DNA from: Lojkania enalia
Taxonomy: Eukaryota; Ascomycota; Dothideomycetes; Pleosporales
Assembly (NCBI GenBank): GCA_010094045.1
Contig: ML986627.1
Span: 238,713 to 302,712 of the forward strand
Direction: 5' to 3'
DNA: 64,000 nucleotides
Shown: positions 11,430 through 23,563 of the stretch, in pieces
Layout: every line of letters begins with the position of its first letter
How positions within the stretch are numbered: position 1 is the first letter of the stretch
Translations under genes and position numbers: made by a program
Notes under the pieces: model-generated
What the model saw: only the letters and a program-made list of their open reading frames with translations
What the model was told of the DNA's origin: nothing
Databases searched by the model: none

Positions 11430-12935
11430 CCATTGGTACATAGTATCTAAACCGGTTCTCTAGATCGTAGTCTTTATTAGGATTTCCAAGTTTCTCCAGT
11501 CTTCAAGGCTCCTTGCTGAGCATGTCTTCTTGACTTCCACCCCAATATGCGTAATTAACGTAGGAGTGCATTTCACCATCTTGTTCTTTTGCCCCATATA
11601 CGAAGATTTCCTTTACATTTTTTGCCATATCTCATGGCCAAGTTATCGAGAGTTGTATTCGAAACTCTTTTTTTCAGGGATTTGTTGAGAAACATGGGGC
11701 CGTAACTGCTGATTAGTTTTCCGCGCATGTATGGAAAACTTGGATTTTACAGAAGAGGCCTCTCCTCTTAATTCGGAAATGTAGAAGATTTCGGATTCAC
11801 CCTCCTAACTCCGTGCGTCGAGTATTGGTCAATGAAAAAAAAAAAAGACCCGAATAGCTCTTTACGCTTCTTTCTAGCGTCGGTGAACTCTCCTGCTGCA
11901 TCCACCAGTGCGCCGATGTTATAGTCTTTCTTTCATGTCAACCGGAAATCTTATTACCTCAGCTCCCGGGGTATCCTTTTTAATATTACAGGACACGCTG
12001 GTATCACATGCTTCCGAAAAGCCCAGGACATTCAGATATGTCCCTTTTTCCCTCAATGTATTCGACGAATCCACATCATGGAATGGTTGACTTAAGTGTT
12101 TGGTCGTACCCAGTAGTCCATTCAAGATGACTATATGAAGAATCACAGGGTCCGGACCTAGAGTCGGATCCACAAAGACCATAGCGTACTGCATTGCGCG
12201 TTCCGGTTGGGTGTCTAGAGTATCTCGCGCGGCCGAATGCTCCATTTGCGTATTCTCTTTTTCTGCAGTGTGTATAAAGCCTTCATAGCTCCAAACGTCT
12301 TCTTTGTTTGCGAAGTAAATGTCGTAGATCGAGTACTATTGTTTAGTCAACACCGAAGTTATGTCCTACGTCTGGCATGGCCCAAAATAGGTCCGAATAC
12401 GAGTCTCTAGAGACAGTTATAATGCTTCCATTTGCAAGCACCATGCGTAATACTCCTGTTGGAGTCCGTGACCGCCGCCGAGCGCAATAGCCATTAGACC
12501 TACGCATTCGCAGAGGTCAGTCATGGTTTTCTTACTCTTAGCCCAGGGATAGTTCGTTAGGTTCTTAGTCTTGGCACTGGCGCCTAAAGTAACTGAAGTT
12601 CCAGGTGGGAGATCCTGATATGACCCATATGGCACATTCATCTCTAGATACGAATTCTTTATATTAGACAAGGATGAAGTACCGCTTGGCCTCCTCTCGA
12701 TTTAGTGATGGAGGGGATAGAATGCTTGTTTACTTAAAGAATCTAGGGATACATTTAGTAATTCTACAAGTAGGCTCTTTGTGCTGGGTAAACGAGATTG
12801 TAAACATCTGTAAAAGATTGACTAAGCGTACTGTTCGTTTGGTATCTTCCTCAGTCCTGACGGGTACTAAAGTAGCAGCATTGGGTGCAGCCCGCCATCG
12901 CCATCTCTTGACAACATCCACATACCTCGTCATTT
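11430..12935 (-). pseudogene. Decayed FAD-linked (BBE-type) oxidoreductase gene
   Basis: On the minus strand, pieces of a berberine-bridge-enzyme-like oxidase can be followed across frames in the correct order. They are RTEEDTKRTVRLVN (about 12860-12815), the FAD-binding core ALGGGHG followed by LQ (about 12480), ANGSIITV...[14 protein letters not shown] (12420-12350) and YFANKEDVWSYEGFIHTAEK (about 12320-12260). Then come PERAMQYAMVFVDPTLGPDP (about 12200-12145) and the C-terminal VNYAYWGGSQEDM...RLEKL...ENRFRYYVP (about 11550-11430). Breaks include a stop TAA at 12343..12345 with a following frameshift, and TGA at 11503..11505 where the family has Trp (P-W-R-L-E-K-L), a G-to-A change typical of RIP. 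No functional product expected. Several introns of the ancestor may add apparent breaks. Confidence 0.8.
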
Positions 12936-14497
12936 CTTTCAGAACAACCTCCGCCTATTCTAAGAGCAAAGAACTTAATTCCTCGACGATGCTTCCTCTC
13001 GTTATCAACCCATTTCCCGACCACAACTCCAAAAGGAAAGATAAGCACGAATGCTGACGGCTGGAGTAGGAATAGCACTGTAAGAGACGAGATGGTTTAG
13101 ACATGAAATAATGTCTGCATAACAATGTATTCTCTTCTTCTTAAGGGTTTTCATGGGATGGATCCGAGTCACACCCGACAGACAGTTGCTAGGCAGATCG
13201 AAGACTACTATTTCGTCGACCAAAGGGTTAACAATGAGGGTAAGAATCGGCATGAGCTCCCATTTAAATCTCATGTTCTTTGAGACGGTCCGATTTTAAT
13301 CGGGTGCTCCATACCACTCTGTGTAGGATTTGAAAACCTCCACGATTGTAATGGTTAATGGCTTAGAATCTATTATGTTCACAATCGATCTATGGCTCTA
13401 CAAATAAGGCCTCAGAATACTATTGAAGTTTATTAGACGGTATGGCTTGCTGACATCGGTCTGATACGAAGGAGCTAGTATTTGAGTAAACTCCTTGGAT
13501 GGGGTCTTGCCAACGAAGATTTTACCCAATAAATACTAGCTTCTTCGTAGGTATGGTGAGGTAGAGCCTTCTTGGATTACCAATACCTCGTAGATTACTG
13601 TCGTGGAATTCCAAAATCCCGCTTGTCGCATGCTATAGGGATGCCGTCGTAGTGCACTTCTGGCGGGGAAATAGCGCCTTGTCGAATTGTGTATTCAAAG
13701 CGCTAGCCGCCTCTTGTCTTTGTCCATCCGAGAGATCTAAATAATATATTTGATATCATCACTTCGTGAACTAAAGCATAACCTAGGATGCATTATCGAC
13801 GTATTTATTCCAAGCTCTATGACTTACACATTAGGACTTAGCATTGCTTTCTAAGACAACCACATATTATCACATTTGGCTTGCATATTGATTCACGAGG
13901 GCTCTGATGAGTAGTTTACAAGGTAACGGCATCATAAATACGAAACACGATAAAGACCAAACCAGAGCTTTGGATAATAATGAAGCATTGGCTAAAATTG
14001 CCTGCATAGTTTTAAAGTATCTGTCTCCGAATTGCGGTGGCACTAGCCAATAGTCGAGCACGCGGTAATAACCCACTTTTGTCACGAAGTCTAGCGACTG
14101 GACTCCATGTTCTTTTATAGTAGGAGGTCTGACTCGGGCAAGGTTTACCTAAAGTCGATTTTGACATCATCCAGTCAAACCAACTAGTGAATCCTAGAAT
14201 CCTACATTAGATGCGACCGTACTTAGCCAAGTAATAAGCCTTAGTGTGATCTCTCGATAGAGAGATGGGTAAAGCTGCGGGATTTAACCTAATTCTTAGT
14301 TCAAGATATCGCTATGAAAAGATTTGCGCGACCTTTTAGAAAGACATCTTGCCTTCGTAATCTCACTGCTCACATAAACAATACTTTTTGGAGTTAGTCG
14401 TGCAGCGAGTATAACCTTCAGTATATCGCTTAGTCCATCTACACAAAAACAATACCATAAGTCATATAATCTACCACTGCCAACCACAAAACCTATC
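12936..14497. other. AT-rich gene-free stretch
   Basis: Continuation of the degraded island. A minus-strand frame at 13870-14085 reads like real protein (LDYWLVPPQFGDRYFKTMQA) and may be another eroded gene, but I cannot name it. Contains the inverted repeat at 13465-13549. Confidence 0.4.
13465..13549. repeat. 19-bp inverted repeat with 47-nt loop
   Basis: Arm 13465..13483 (TACGAAGGAGCTAGTATTT) and arm 13531..13549 (AAATACTAGCTTCTTCGTA) are reverse complements at 18 of 19 positions. They lie in the AT-rich island next to the decayed oxidase and could be the ends of a small MITE-like element or a transcribed hairpin. Confidence 0.6.
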
Positions 14498-16057
14498 TTA
14501 GCTCGTATCCATGTTATCTTCACCCTCCTTCTCCACGGTCTTCTTAACACCTTCAAGGAATGCCTTCACCGCATCGCCACCACCAAGCGGCATGCCACCG
14601 CCCCTAACAAACCCACTGTTCTGGACATCGATCTTGAGCGCCTGGCTCACGTTCGGTAGACCGCCATCCCTTAGTGCGACAGTCAAACTGCCCAAGCTCT
14701 GCCTCATCTGGGGGGACCGGAGAACATGCTTGAGGATGTCCTTCTTTTGGTCTTGATCTAAGGCTTGTACCGCCATCTGAGCGGTCTCGGAGTTGGGGTC
14801 GATGTCTGCCACATCTTCAATTTCTTGGGCGAGGAGTAGGACTATCGGTGGAAGATTGTCGCATAGCACATCAATAAGAGAGTCCGATGCTCTCTCGATG
14901 ATCGGTATAGTAATATTAGGAGAGAGGAGGTCGACTAGTGTTGTAAAATGGTCTTGCGATGTTTGGCCGCCGACGTTGCCGCTCTTGAGAGAGTTGAGGA
15001 AGTTTTGGACGATGGTGGAGGTGTCGGTGGAGCCTGCTGCAGCACTGCAGCCTCGTTAGCATCCGCCTTCTAGGAAATAGGCATTGTAAAGCAAATGAAG
15101 TGGACGTCGCAGCGCAGCGGATATGCTAAACAGATATGCTTATTTGTTTATCGATACACAATAGCAGCACGTATCTAGGGCAGCGCGCCAAAGACACAAT
15201 TTATGCACCTGAACGCCTCACCGTGGAACTCTATTTTCGACACTTTTCTCCACTGCCATCCGTATAATCGCAGAAATGTCGACTGCGCCACGACGTCGGA
15301 AGGTATATGGAATCGGAAACTCGTCACCTACGCTCGGCCGCCATCAGCACCGCCTTCGCGAGACTCTTCGCCTTCTTCTCTGATGTCCCCACCAGTAGCT
15401 CCTGGGCCTGCTCCTCCCGTACTGCCATGTCGGTTTCGGTTAGTGGAATGATCGGTGCCTTCTACATCCTCCATCGTCTCGTCGTCATCGTCCCTCGGAG
15501 GACCTCGATTTTGGATACTAGCGAGTTCACCTTGCACATCGACATCTTCACCACTTAGTAGCAGATCGACAATCTGCCCAATCTTCAGATCCCGCTCACT
15601 GAACCAGCTGGGATCGCCTTTCGGGTGCTGTGACTTGGATTGTAGCCAGAAAAGGTGACGCGAGGAACTTGAGCTGAACTTCAATACAAAGATGCGGCCA
15701 TCTGTCGGAGATTTTAGGTTCTCAGAGTCGGCACCGGAGTTAGGGCCTGTGTAGGGAAGGAAGGAGCCGTCGCCGGGGAACATGATCAGATCGTCCTCAG
15801 CATCCTCGGGAGACTGATCTCGCCGCCGCCAGCAGAAGTGGGGGAGCTCATCTAATTCGGTCAATACTAAGACATAAAGTGACATAGATTTACAAACCAT
15901 CTCCAATGTAAAGGAAAACGTAGCCAGGCGTGGGAAGCGGCTTTGCCGTGCCATTCTATGGTTGTCAGTGGTGAAGATATATTCGCTATTTTGAAGATGA
16001 GCTCACTATGAGATCGCATTTGCCGGCCTTGAAGGTGATCAGCGGTTGAATCGACAT
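14498..16057 (-). CDS. rpn13: 26S proteasome ubiquitin receptor RPN13/ADRM1
   Basis: Ubiquitin receptor of the proteasome 19S particle. Exons 16007..16057, 15898..15955, 15332..15851 and 14498..15044 give 391 aa. The N-terminal Pru domain (about residues 1-120) begins MSIQPLITFKAGKC and contains PTPGYVFLYIGD, PHFCWRRRD and LFWLQS. An acidic Asp/Glu/Gly-rich linker follows, then the C-terminal DEUBAD-like domain (about residues 215-375; NFLNSLKSG, VDLLSPNITIP, LKHVLRSPQMRQSLGSLT) that binds the UCH37 deubiquitinase. The third intron uses donor GTAGGT to avoid an in-frame TAG, and the acceptor after CTGCAG restores frame. Divergent from RPL6 with 251 bp between starts. Length is typical. Confidence 0.93.
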
Positions 16058-16131
16058 GTTGGCGGCGTGTTTGTGTGTTGCGTAGTGCCGACGTGAAGTT
16101 AGTGATGTTGAAGCTGCCTGCGGTAGTAGTG

Positions 16132-16159
16132 GGCTTGTGGTGACATAAACACACAAGCC
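16132..16159. repeat. 8-bp inverted repeat in RPN13/RPL6 divergent promoter
   Basis: GGCTTGTG at 16132..16139 and CACAAGCC at 16152..16159 are perfect inverse copies 12 nt apart, about 75-100 bp upstream of the RPN13 start. Could be a dimeric factor site; function unproven. Confidence 0.35.
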
Positions 16160-16308
16160 ACCATAGCCACAACTGTAATGTTCGAGGCCGGTCAATACTT
16201 CTGCCGCTCCGATGCCAAGCCAGGATGTCCGTGCGCCCACTGTCCGCACATCTCAATATTCGCCAAACTCGTACGCAGCATCTCCAATCCGACGACCAAC
16301 AATTCGAG

Positions 16309-17122
16309 ATGGCGGACAACAAACCAACGACGAAGAAGTTCGGCAAGAGTGACAGGTCAATACCTCATCACTCGGAGAAGGCGAGCAAGTACTATCCTGC
16401 CGAGGACGTCAGCGCGCCTAAGAAGGTACGTCGCATCCGATAAGAAGACGTATGATCGAATAGATGTACAGTTTTGCACGATACAGACTGTGTTTCCGCA
16501 TCTAACAGCGAGAGGATTGCCATTTTCTTTCAACGCCGCCTTCAAAGTCGAATTGGATGAATTTTGCTAATATGACCCCTAGGCTCGCAAGTCCATTCGC
16601 CCAGCCAAACCTCGTCCATCTCTCCAACCCGGCACCGTCGTCATTCTCCTCGCTGGTCGCTTCCGTGGCAAGCGTGTCATTCTCCTGAAGCACCTTCCTC
16701 AGGGTGTCCTACTTGTTACCGGTCCTTTCAAAGTCAACGGCGTTCCTCTGCGGAGGGTAAATGCCCGATATGTCATTGCTACATCGACGAAGGTGGACTT
16801 GAGCGGTGTGGACGAGGCTGTCTTGAAGAAGGCTAGCGAGGATGGCTACTTCGTCAAGGATAAGGCAGCTAAGAAGACCGGAGAGGAGGCTTTCTTCAAG
16901 CAGGGCGAGATGCCCGAGGTGGGTTGAATCTGAAGCGCGAAATATAGTAAATACTGATAGGTACGACAGAAGAAGGAGGCTTCAAAGGATCGAGTGGAGG
17001 ATCAGAAGGCCGTTGACAAGGCCCTCCTCGCCACCATTAAGAAGGAGGCCCACCTCGTTGACTACCTGAGCTCAACCTTCAGCCTCCGCAAGTCGGACAG
17101 GCCACACGCTATGGTCTTCTAA
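16309..17122 (+). CDS. rpl6: 60S ribosomal protein L6 (eL6)
   Basis: Structural protein of the large ribosomal subunit. Exons 16309..16425, 16583..16918 and 16961..17122, all phase 0, give 204 aa. The core [35 protein letters not shown] and the C-terminus KRAxE-like [17 protein letters not shown] match eL6. The first intron (157 nt) is long for the window, as often seen in fungal ribosomal protein genes. The start at 16309 is preferred over an in-frame upstream ATG at 16225 because conserved homologues start with a short basic N-terminus. Confidence 0.96.
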
Positions 17123-17610
17123 GCAGATGGCAGATAGGGCTTTGGCGTTCGGATGGGAAGATGAACTTCGGCATGCTGCGGCCGTAACAGCAGGTCCAAA
17201 TCATATCAAATCTTTCGGCATGGTCGGTTCTTTTTCATGGAGGGTCCGGTTTGCATTCCACTACACAATTTTGTACCTGGCAAACGAATCCGAAGCGGTC
17301 CGAAAGTGAACTGAAGGCACATGGTGAAGTGATGTCATGATTGGGAATATATACTATTAAATACAGAAGACGCACATATCGTGGTTGCTAACCTACAAGT
17401 AGTTATAAATGCCGCACATCTCTTCGACTAATTTTCATGTCAATCCTGACAATCCTGAGCATTATCAATATACTGAATCCATTCTAACTGTGAAGGGTAT
17501 CATGAGCCTGACCCATCGATTATTAACGCCTGAATCCATTATTGAATTCAATCCTAAGAAAGCGACCGAGCTAATTTTGCACTTTGTTCTTTGCAGCCAG
17601 TATTTAAAAA
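17123..17610. other. Intergenic between convergent genes
   Basis: 3' flanks of RPL6 and the desaturase-like gene. No coding signal recognised. Confidence 0.5.
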
Positions 17611-18712
17611 TTATTTCCTGCCTCTTCCTTTCCGCCCTCTGTTCTTTAGCTTCGTCGCTACACCGTTTGCCCTATCTCCTGCCTCATCGATAGCCCTACC
17701 AGTCCTCTCCTGCACATCATGCTTGTCCATTTCTTCTCTCAAATCATCTACAACATCTGCTCCCAGTGTTGTCCCATGCACCCAGTCCATGACTCCTAAT
17801 GGCCCATAATTTCCCTTGCCTTCACTCATCATGTGCGCATCACATCTCCTTGCCATACCTCTAAGCATGATTGTTGAAGGCAACACGTTGTACCCAGAAT
17901 AGACGAAGAGTTCCTCGAGGCTGAATAGCGAGAGCAGCAGCAGGTAGGTCATTATATGGAACCGGAATGCGATGGCGGGTAGGTAAAGCGGTAGGAATCT
18001 GAAGACAAGATAGCAGATAGGATGATCGTACGCCGCGACGAAGGAATAAGGGACTTTGATACTGTGGTGCCAAGCCCTGTGCCAATTCGAGAGAACGCCA
18101 CCAGACTGGGAATGTAAGATACGCAGGTGGATATAGTACTGGAGGATCTACTCAAGTTCGTTAGCTCACCGTCTCGAACACGAGGGGCCAGGTCAAGAAG
18201 CTTACATTTCGCGACACGAGCCCAATAACGAAGTGCTTAAACAACGACCACGGGTTCGGTAAATGATTCAGAGACCACACACTCCCTTTAATCTTCAACA
18301 AGCTCCTCATCTTCAGAACGTCGGTAATCACCCATTCAATTCCTGCCTGCAGCGCAACGGCTAGCACAATGTTAATCATGCTCCACGCTACTACCGTCCT
18401 GATTTTCTTGGCTCCACCTTTCTGTCGGCCAGGTAATGCCGCTTCACCTTCAGCTTTTAGCTCAACGGCTAGCGATGGGAGGGCTAGGTCGAAGAGCAAG
18501 AAAATGGCTGAGGGGAGGATGTATAGGGCGGTGCGGATGAAGAGGGTACCGAAAAATTCGAGCTGCAGAGGTGTGTAGGTTAAGGCGATAGTAGTCCATG
18601 TTAGAGAGAAGAAGACAAGGTTCAGAGATGTGGACCACGAGGAGAGCATTGGGATGGCAAAGAAGGAGGCTATGGGGAGGGTTATTGGGGTTAGGATATC
18701 GGTGAGTGACAT
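17611..18712 (-). CDS. Fatty acid hydroxylase / sterol desaturase superfamily membrane protein
   Basis: Integral membrane di-iron enzyme family; the substrate (sterol or long-chain base/fatty acid) cannot be told from sequence. Exons 18206..18712 and 17611..18147 give 347 aa; intron 18148..18205 has a GAGCTAAC branch. At least four hydrophobic segments lie in the first 170 residues. Histidine clusters follow the splice: ILHSQSG, NWHRAWHHSIKVPYSF, AAYDHP and MDWVHGT with NYGPLGVMDWVHG, the usual fungal arrangement. The C-terminus is a basic tail (KLKNRGRKGRGRK), not a classic KKXX. It is divergent from the alpha/beta-hydrolase gene across 1.6 kb. The first His box is less regular than in ERG3/SUR2, so catalytic status is inferred. 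Confidence 0.75.
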
Positions 18713-20320
18713 CTTGAATTGGTTCTAGATGCTATTACGAGTTTTCAGGCAGCGAAGAGATTACTAGGTAAGGGCGGACCTATAGAGATAGAGAGAAGAA
18801 ATATGGCGGATGCGTATAGTGGGAAGGTCATGATAGCAAGTTATGGTGTTGAAGCCTGCCCGATGACGTCGTTGCGGCGGGTTGCAGGATCCCTGCACAT
18901 GGGGAAGGTGGCTAGACCTCACGGACCCCCACTGCCGGTAGTCTCAGAACAATTATCAAACCGTGCACCACATCATGGATATGCATGTAGTGAATATTAG
19001 CGGTGGTGGCACTGACAATATTAGAATGGAGATTGAATTTTTGGAAAGGGACGGCATGAAAGCGGACAGACGAATGAAGTAAAGGCAAACACCAAGCTGG
19101 AGAACTCTTCACTGTGAAACCAAACTACGAAATCAGAATTTCTGCGAAGCGAATCACGTCGATGAGCAACAATAGAGCATAAAGGGGTCGTGCTCCGCTT
19201 TGAAATACTGTTGCAGAGTGTCATCTTTTGCTATTGCCTCCGGTCTACACATATCGCTTTAATAAATAGGGGCTCGAACGGTGGCTGAGGGGCGTTTCTC
19301 AACGGGAAATGCTAGTGTGAGACATTCATGGCATGAAAAGTTTGGACATGCATTTCCTGCAGAAACATTGTTTCTTTCCCAATAAAGCCTCTTTTGCCCG
19401 TCTATTCGCTGTGGAGAGTTGGAAATTTTCCGAGGCTTCAGCCCCTGGTTTTATGCGAGCGAACCCACAAGGCTATTTTTGCAATTTTGTTCAGCCTTCG
19501 TATCGAGCCCGGTGTAAATTCACGAATATTCAGTTGCAGGAAGGCTCTTCTGATGGGTTGCGAATGGCATTTGACGGACGGACGGCCTCCCGCATACTAT
19601 ACATATTCAATCCTGGACAGGGCAACTAGGATGTCCCTAGCGTAGGATGGGGTAGAGGAATCGAGAACATGCTCTCTCGTCACACGCCGGAGGTGTGGGG
19701 TATAAAGCGCGCCTAGGGTTCTTCCTGTCGCAACACGTGATTGATCGAGACGCAAGGGAGACGCGGGGCCGGGGCTTGTGAGAGTGCGGCCGTTCCAAAC
19801 AATACCCATAATACATATATCCTTCGCCTGTCTCGCCACGAGGCAGCTTATTCAGGCCTTCTATACCTTTGGATGACAGCGATCAGGCTGCTGTCAGCCA
19901 GTCAGAGCCGGGCGGCGTCTGTAGTGGGCCCTGGTAGAGCCGCTAAATCGACTTGAGGACAGGCCCGCGCAAAGGCTCCCGCGGCCCTTAGACGGCCTCA
20001 TCCCCTAATGCGAGTGCCCCCGTCCGTTGGTTTCCAGAGCACATTCCTGATCCTGTCTTGGACCGCGTTCTCGCATCTTCGACGTCTTCGCACCTCGTAG
20101 GCTGCTGCTCCCCTTTGCCTGCGGCGACTGTTGAAGGCGTCGGGCTGTGGGCTCTGGCGCGGCGTCGTACCCAGCAGTTCGCATGAAGAATATGCATTGA
20201 TCTTCACTTCCGCCTGCAGAATCTTATCACATCGCGCTCCGTCACGCTACCGACGCCGCGCGAGACCCGCGACTTTAGGAACCAACAAGTCAATTGCCTC
20301 GGAGCTGGAAAATAGGCAGA
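18713..20320. other. Long divergent intergenic region
   Basis: Upstream of both the desaturase-like gene and the alpha/beta-hydrolase gene. No gene recognised; overlapping open frames on both strands near 19990-20310 are compositional. GC-rich towards the right. Confidence 0.5.
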
Positions 20321-23300
20321 ATGGACGTCCAACCACAGCATCATCCGCCTGTCCCAGCCCTCCCCGCCGACACCATCGCCACCACCCCGGCCCATGGTTT
20401 GCGATCGCGACGCAGGAGCTCCCTACCTTCAGTTGGGGCAGACGTCCGCCCAAAGAAACGTTCTCCAAACTACGTTCGCACCCAGACGACCTCGCCCGAG
20501 GTCATCTCCTCCCTCATCGACTCCCTCTCTGCCATCTCCCTCTCCGCGCACAACCACTTCGAGAACTTCCCCGCCGCACACGGCGCGAGCGCATCGAGCC
20601 CGGCCAGCCCAAACCTGCAAACACAATTTGGGGGGGATTCATTGCACCCCGATCCTAGCCATCGTATAGATGCAGCGGCGTATTATCAGGGGATGGGAGA
20701 CGGAGGCTACCTGTACCCCGACGATGCTGCGGAGCCTCCCGTGATCAAGACCGCAAAGCCTCCATCAGGCCTCTCGCCCATCACGGCGCCTAAGAAGAAA
20801 GAGAAAGAACATTCATTGAAAAGCTACATCGGAAGGAGCGGCGGCAGTTCAGCATCTCTACATTCCTGCCATTCCGGACGCTCGGTGAGTAGCTTTGGGA
20901 ACATTAGCATCGAACCAGGAATACCCCGAAAAGTATCGAATGGAAGTAACAGGACATCGAGCGACAGCAAGCGCAGCAATAGAGGCCACAAGAGTCTAAT
21001 GTATATGAGTTCGCGAGAGCGGCTGAGGCAAAAGGAAGCGGAGCGGAAACGCTCCACCATTCAGGGACCGGAGATTTTGACGCCGTCGGAGCCTGGCCGG
21101 AAGCCACCACCGATTCTATCTGTTTCCGAGGACACAATCAAGGAGGAGCCTGTTGTGGCAGAGTCATCGCGTGCTGCCCAAAAGAGACCTACTCGGGGGA
21201 CAAGTCCTCTTCGAAACGGTGTCAGTTTACTGAACGGAAACGAGATCGAAAGTCCCAGTGAGAAGGGCTTGATTCCGGAGCGTGGATCATCGCTCCGACA
21301 TTCAGCGAGCCCATCGCGAAGGGGGAGAAAAGGCCATAGCCGAAAATCGAGTCGTCATGACTCGTACAAGACGAACACGGTACTGGAAGAAGATGAAAAT
21401 ATAGATGAGGACATCCAAACACAAAACAAAATTCTGAAGGAACTCGAAGACGAGGAAAACGAAGTAGCCCACAGGATCCGAGAGCTAAAGAAGCAAAAGT
21501 TGCTGAGGGATAAAATAGCCGGAAAACTACCTGTGGGCGTTGATGCAGGGGCTTCCTCAAGCGTGGCGCACGTTTCACCAATTGCGACTGCTGAGCCCTC
21601 CCCAACCTCAACTGTGTCAAGCATGTCAGAAAGAAGAGTGCAGGATCCAGCGAAAGCGCACAAAGTGCTTGGAATTGCCATGCCGTCTGCCCCACTAGAA
21701 AGGAGAGCGTCCCACACAGTGCGCTCGACAGAAGTTCGCGAAACGCATAAAAAACATGGGCACACACGGACCAGGAGCCTGACGGTGAATGATGGCGACG
21801 ATATTACCCCGCTTCCCATCAATTACAGACTTGCGCTGCAGAGCCTCGAGCGCTCATCTTCCCCTCCGCCACCTAGCAGCAGCGCCGCTTCAACCAAAGC
21901 AACAGATTCTTCCACTCAATCAAAATCGCCGTCTCGCAGTAAATCGGTGGCTGTTGGTGGACGGTCGGCCGTTAGCCGCAAAAAGACAGATTCAATCATC
22001 ATGGGGGCGTCTACAGGGCACAAGCATTCCACAAGTGCTACCGGTGGCGCTCTGAGCGAGAGGACTATCCGTTCAGCCAGCGAGGAGATAACCCCTCGAC
22101 ACGCATCTCTCACGATGAGCCCTCCCTCCAGCCTCCAGCATCGGCCAACACTCAAAAAGAAGCGCTGGTCGCATCCGGATTTACCGGCCAAAGCAGAACA
22201 AAGACACAATGAGAAAGTGGAGGCACATAATGCCACTGCTGCTACTGCTACCGCCGTACAGCATCCGCCACATCCAGTGATCGAGGAGCGTCCTTCTAGT
22301 GTTGATTCAATCGATGCCGATGTCGAAAGCTATCTAAATTCCCCGCGGTTGTCACAAAGAATTCGTCATCCACAAACCGGTCGTCTTATCTCTTTTTCGG
22401 AAGTTGGAGATCCTCAGGGTTTCGCTATATTCGTTTGTGTTGGAATGGGCTTGACAAGATATGTCATGGCCTTTTACGACCAGCTAGCCTTGACATTGAA
22501 GCTAAGGCTAATTACACCTGATCGCCCCGGTATTGGTGCTAGTCAAGTTGATCCAAATGGGACCCCCTTGAGTTGGCCTGGTAAGCATTTTGCCCTATAC
22601 TTCAATGCGTAGCTAACCACCGCAGATGACGTACTTGTCATTTGCCAGGCACTAAGAATCACCAAATTTTCTCTTCTGGCCCATTCTGCGGGTGCCATAT
22701 ATGCGCTTGCGACATCTCTACGAATGCCACAACATATCCGTGGTAGGGTACATTTGCTAGCGCCTTGGATACCCCCATCTCAGATGGCACCAATCGGTGT
22801 CAGTCAGGATCAGCCGCCAACGCAGCAACTCCCTAGATCGCAACGATTTCTGCGTGTTCTACCCCCTTCGCTTCTCAAAGTCGCTAATTCGACGTTCCTG
22901 AGTACCACCAGCGCCAGCCTTCAGCGCACCGGACCGAAGAACTCACCGAAAACCAAGCGTAAAAGCCTAAATCCCCAGCCATTGCCACAACAACTTCAAC
23001 GACCTCCAATAAAGGAAACGCGGCGTGAATCAATCATGTTGATGGACCAGATATTGCCAAATGCAAGCTCACTGTCGATAGCAGCAGCGAATCCTGCGGA
23101 CCCTAATCATCAAAGAGCAAAGGACATGAAGACGGCACGTTCATTGGCTGACAAAGAGCGACAGCATGAATTCGATGAGCGATTGACGTTCGCTATTTGG
23201 GACCGTGCCACCACCAACGCGAACCCTGCAACCGATCTCATGATCTGTCTAGAAACTAAACAACCGATCGGATTCAGATACGAAGACATCAACCGTGCGG

Positions 23301-23563
23301 TTGTCATTCATCACGGTAGCAAGGATTCCCGTGTCCCAGTCGATAATGTGAGGTGGTTAGGTCGCTTGATGCGAAGGTGCGAAGTCCGGATTCTAGAAGG
23401 TGAACAGCACGGTCTAATGGCCAGTGCCCAAGTGATGGGCAATGTTCTCACAGAAATGGCGAACGATTGGGAGGACTGGACTGCCGTTGTCCAAGGCAAG
23501 GCAAACCGCGATCGAAGTTCGTCGAGGAGGAGATCTCCCGAGAAACTACGTTTCCCTATCTGA
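20321..23563 (+). CDS. Large alpha/beta-hydrolase fold protein with long disordered N-terminus
   Basis: Exons 20321..22580 and 22626..23563 (intron with GTAAGC and TAGCTAACC) give 1065 aa. Residues 1-680 are low-complexity Ser/Pro/Arg/Lys-rich with a short coiled coil near residues 355-400 (ILKELEDEENEVAHRIRELK). From about residue 685 a hydrolase fold appears: ISFSEVGDPQG, PDRPGIGAS, nucleophile Ser near 773 in LLAHSAGA, then IHHGSKDSRVP (acid region) and GEQHGLM (catalytic His). An insert of about 100 polar residues separates the nucleophile elbow from the last strands. Fungal proteins of this architecture are annotated only as hydrolases; substrate unknown. Start taken as the first ATG; upstream in-frame codons include none. 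Confidence 0.82.

Noticed and set aside
15203..15658. Plus-strand open frames opposite RPN13
   Set aside because: Shadows of the RPN13 exons.
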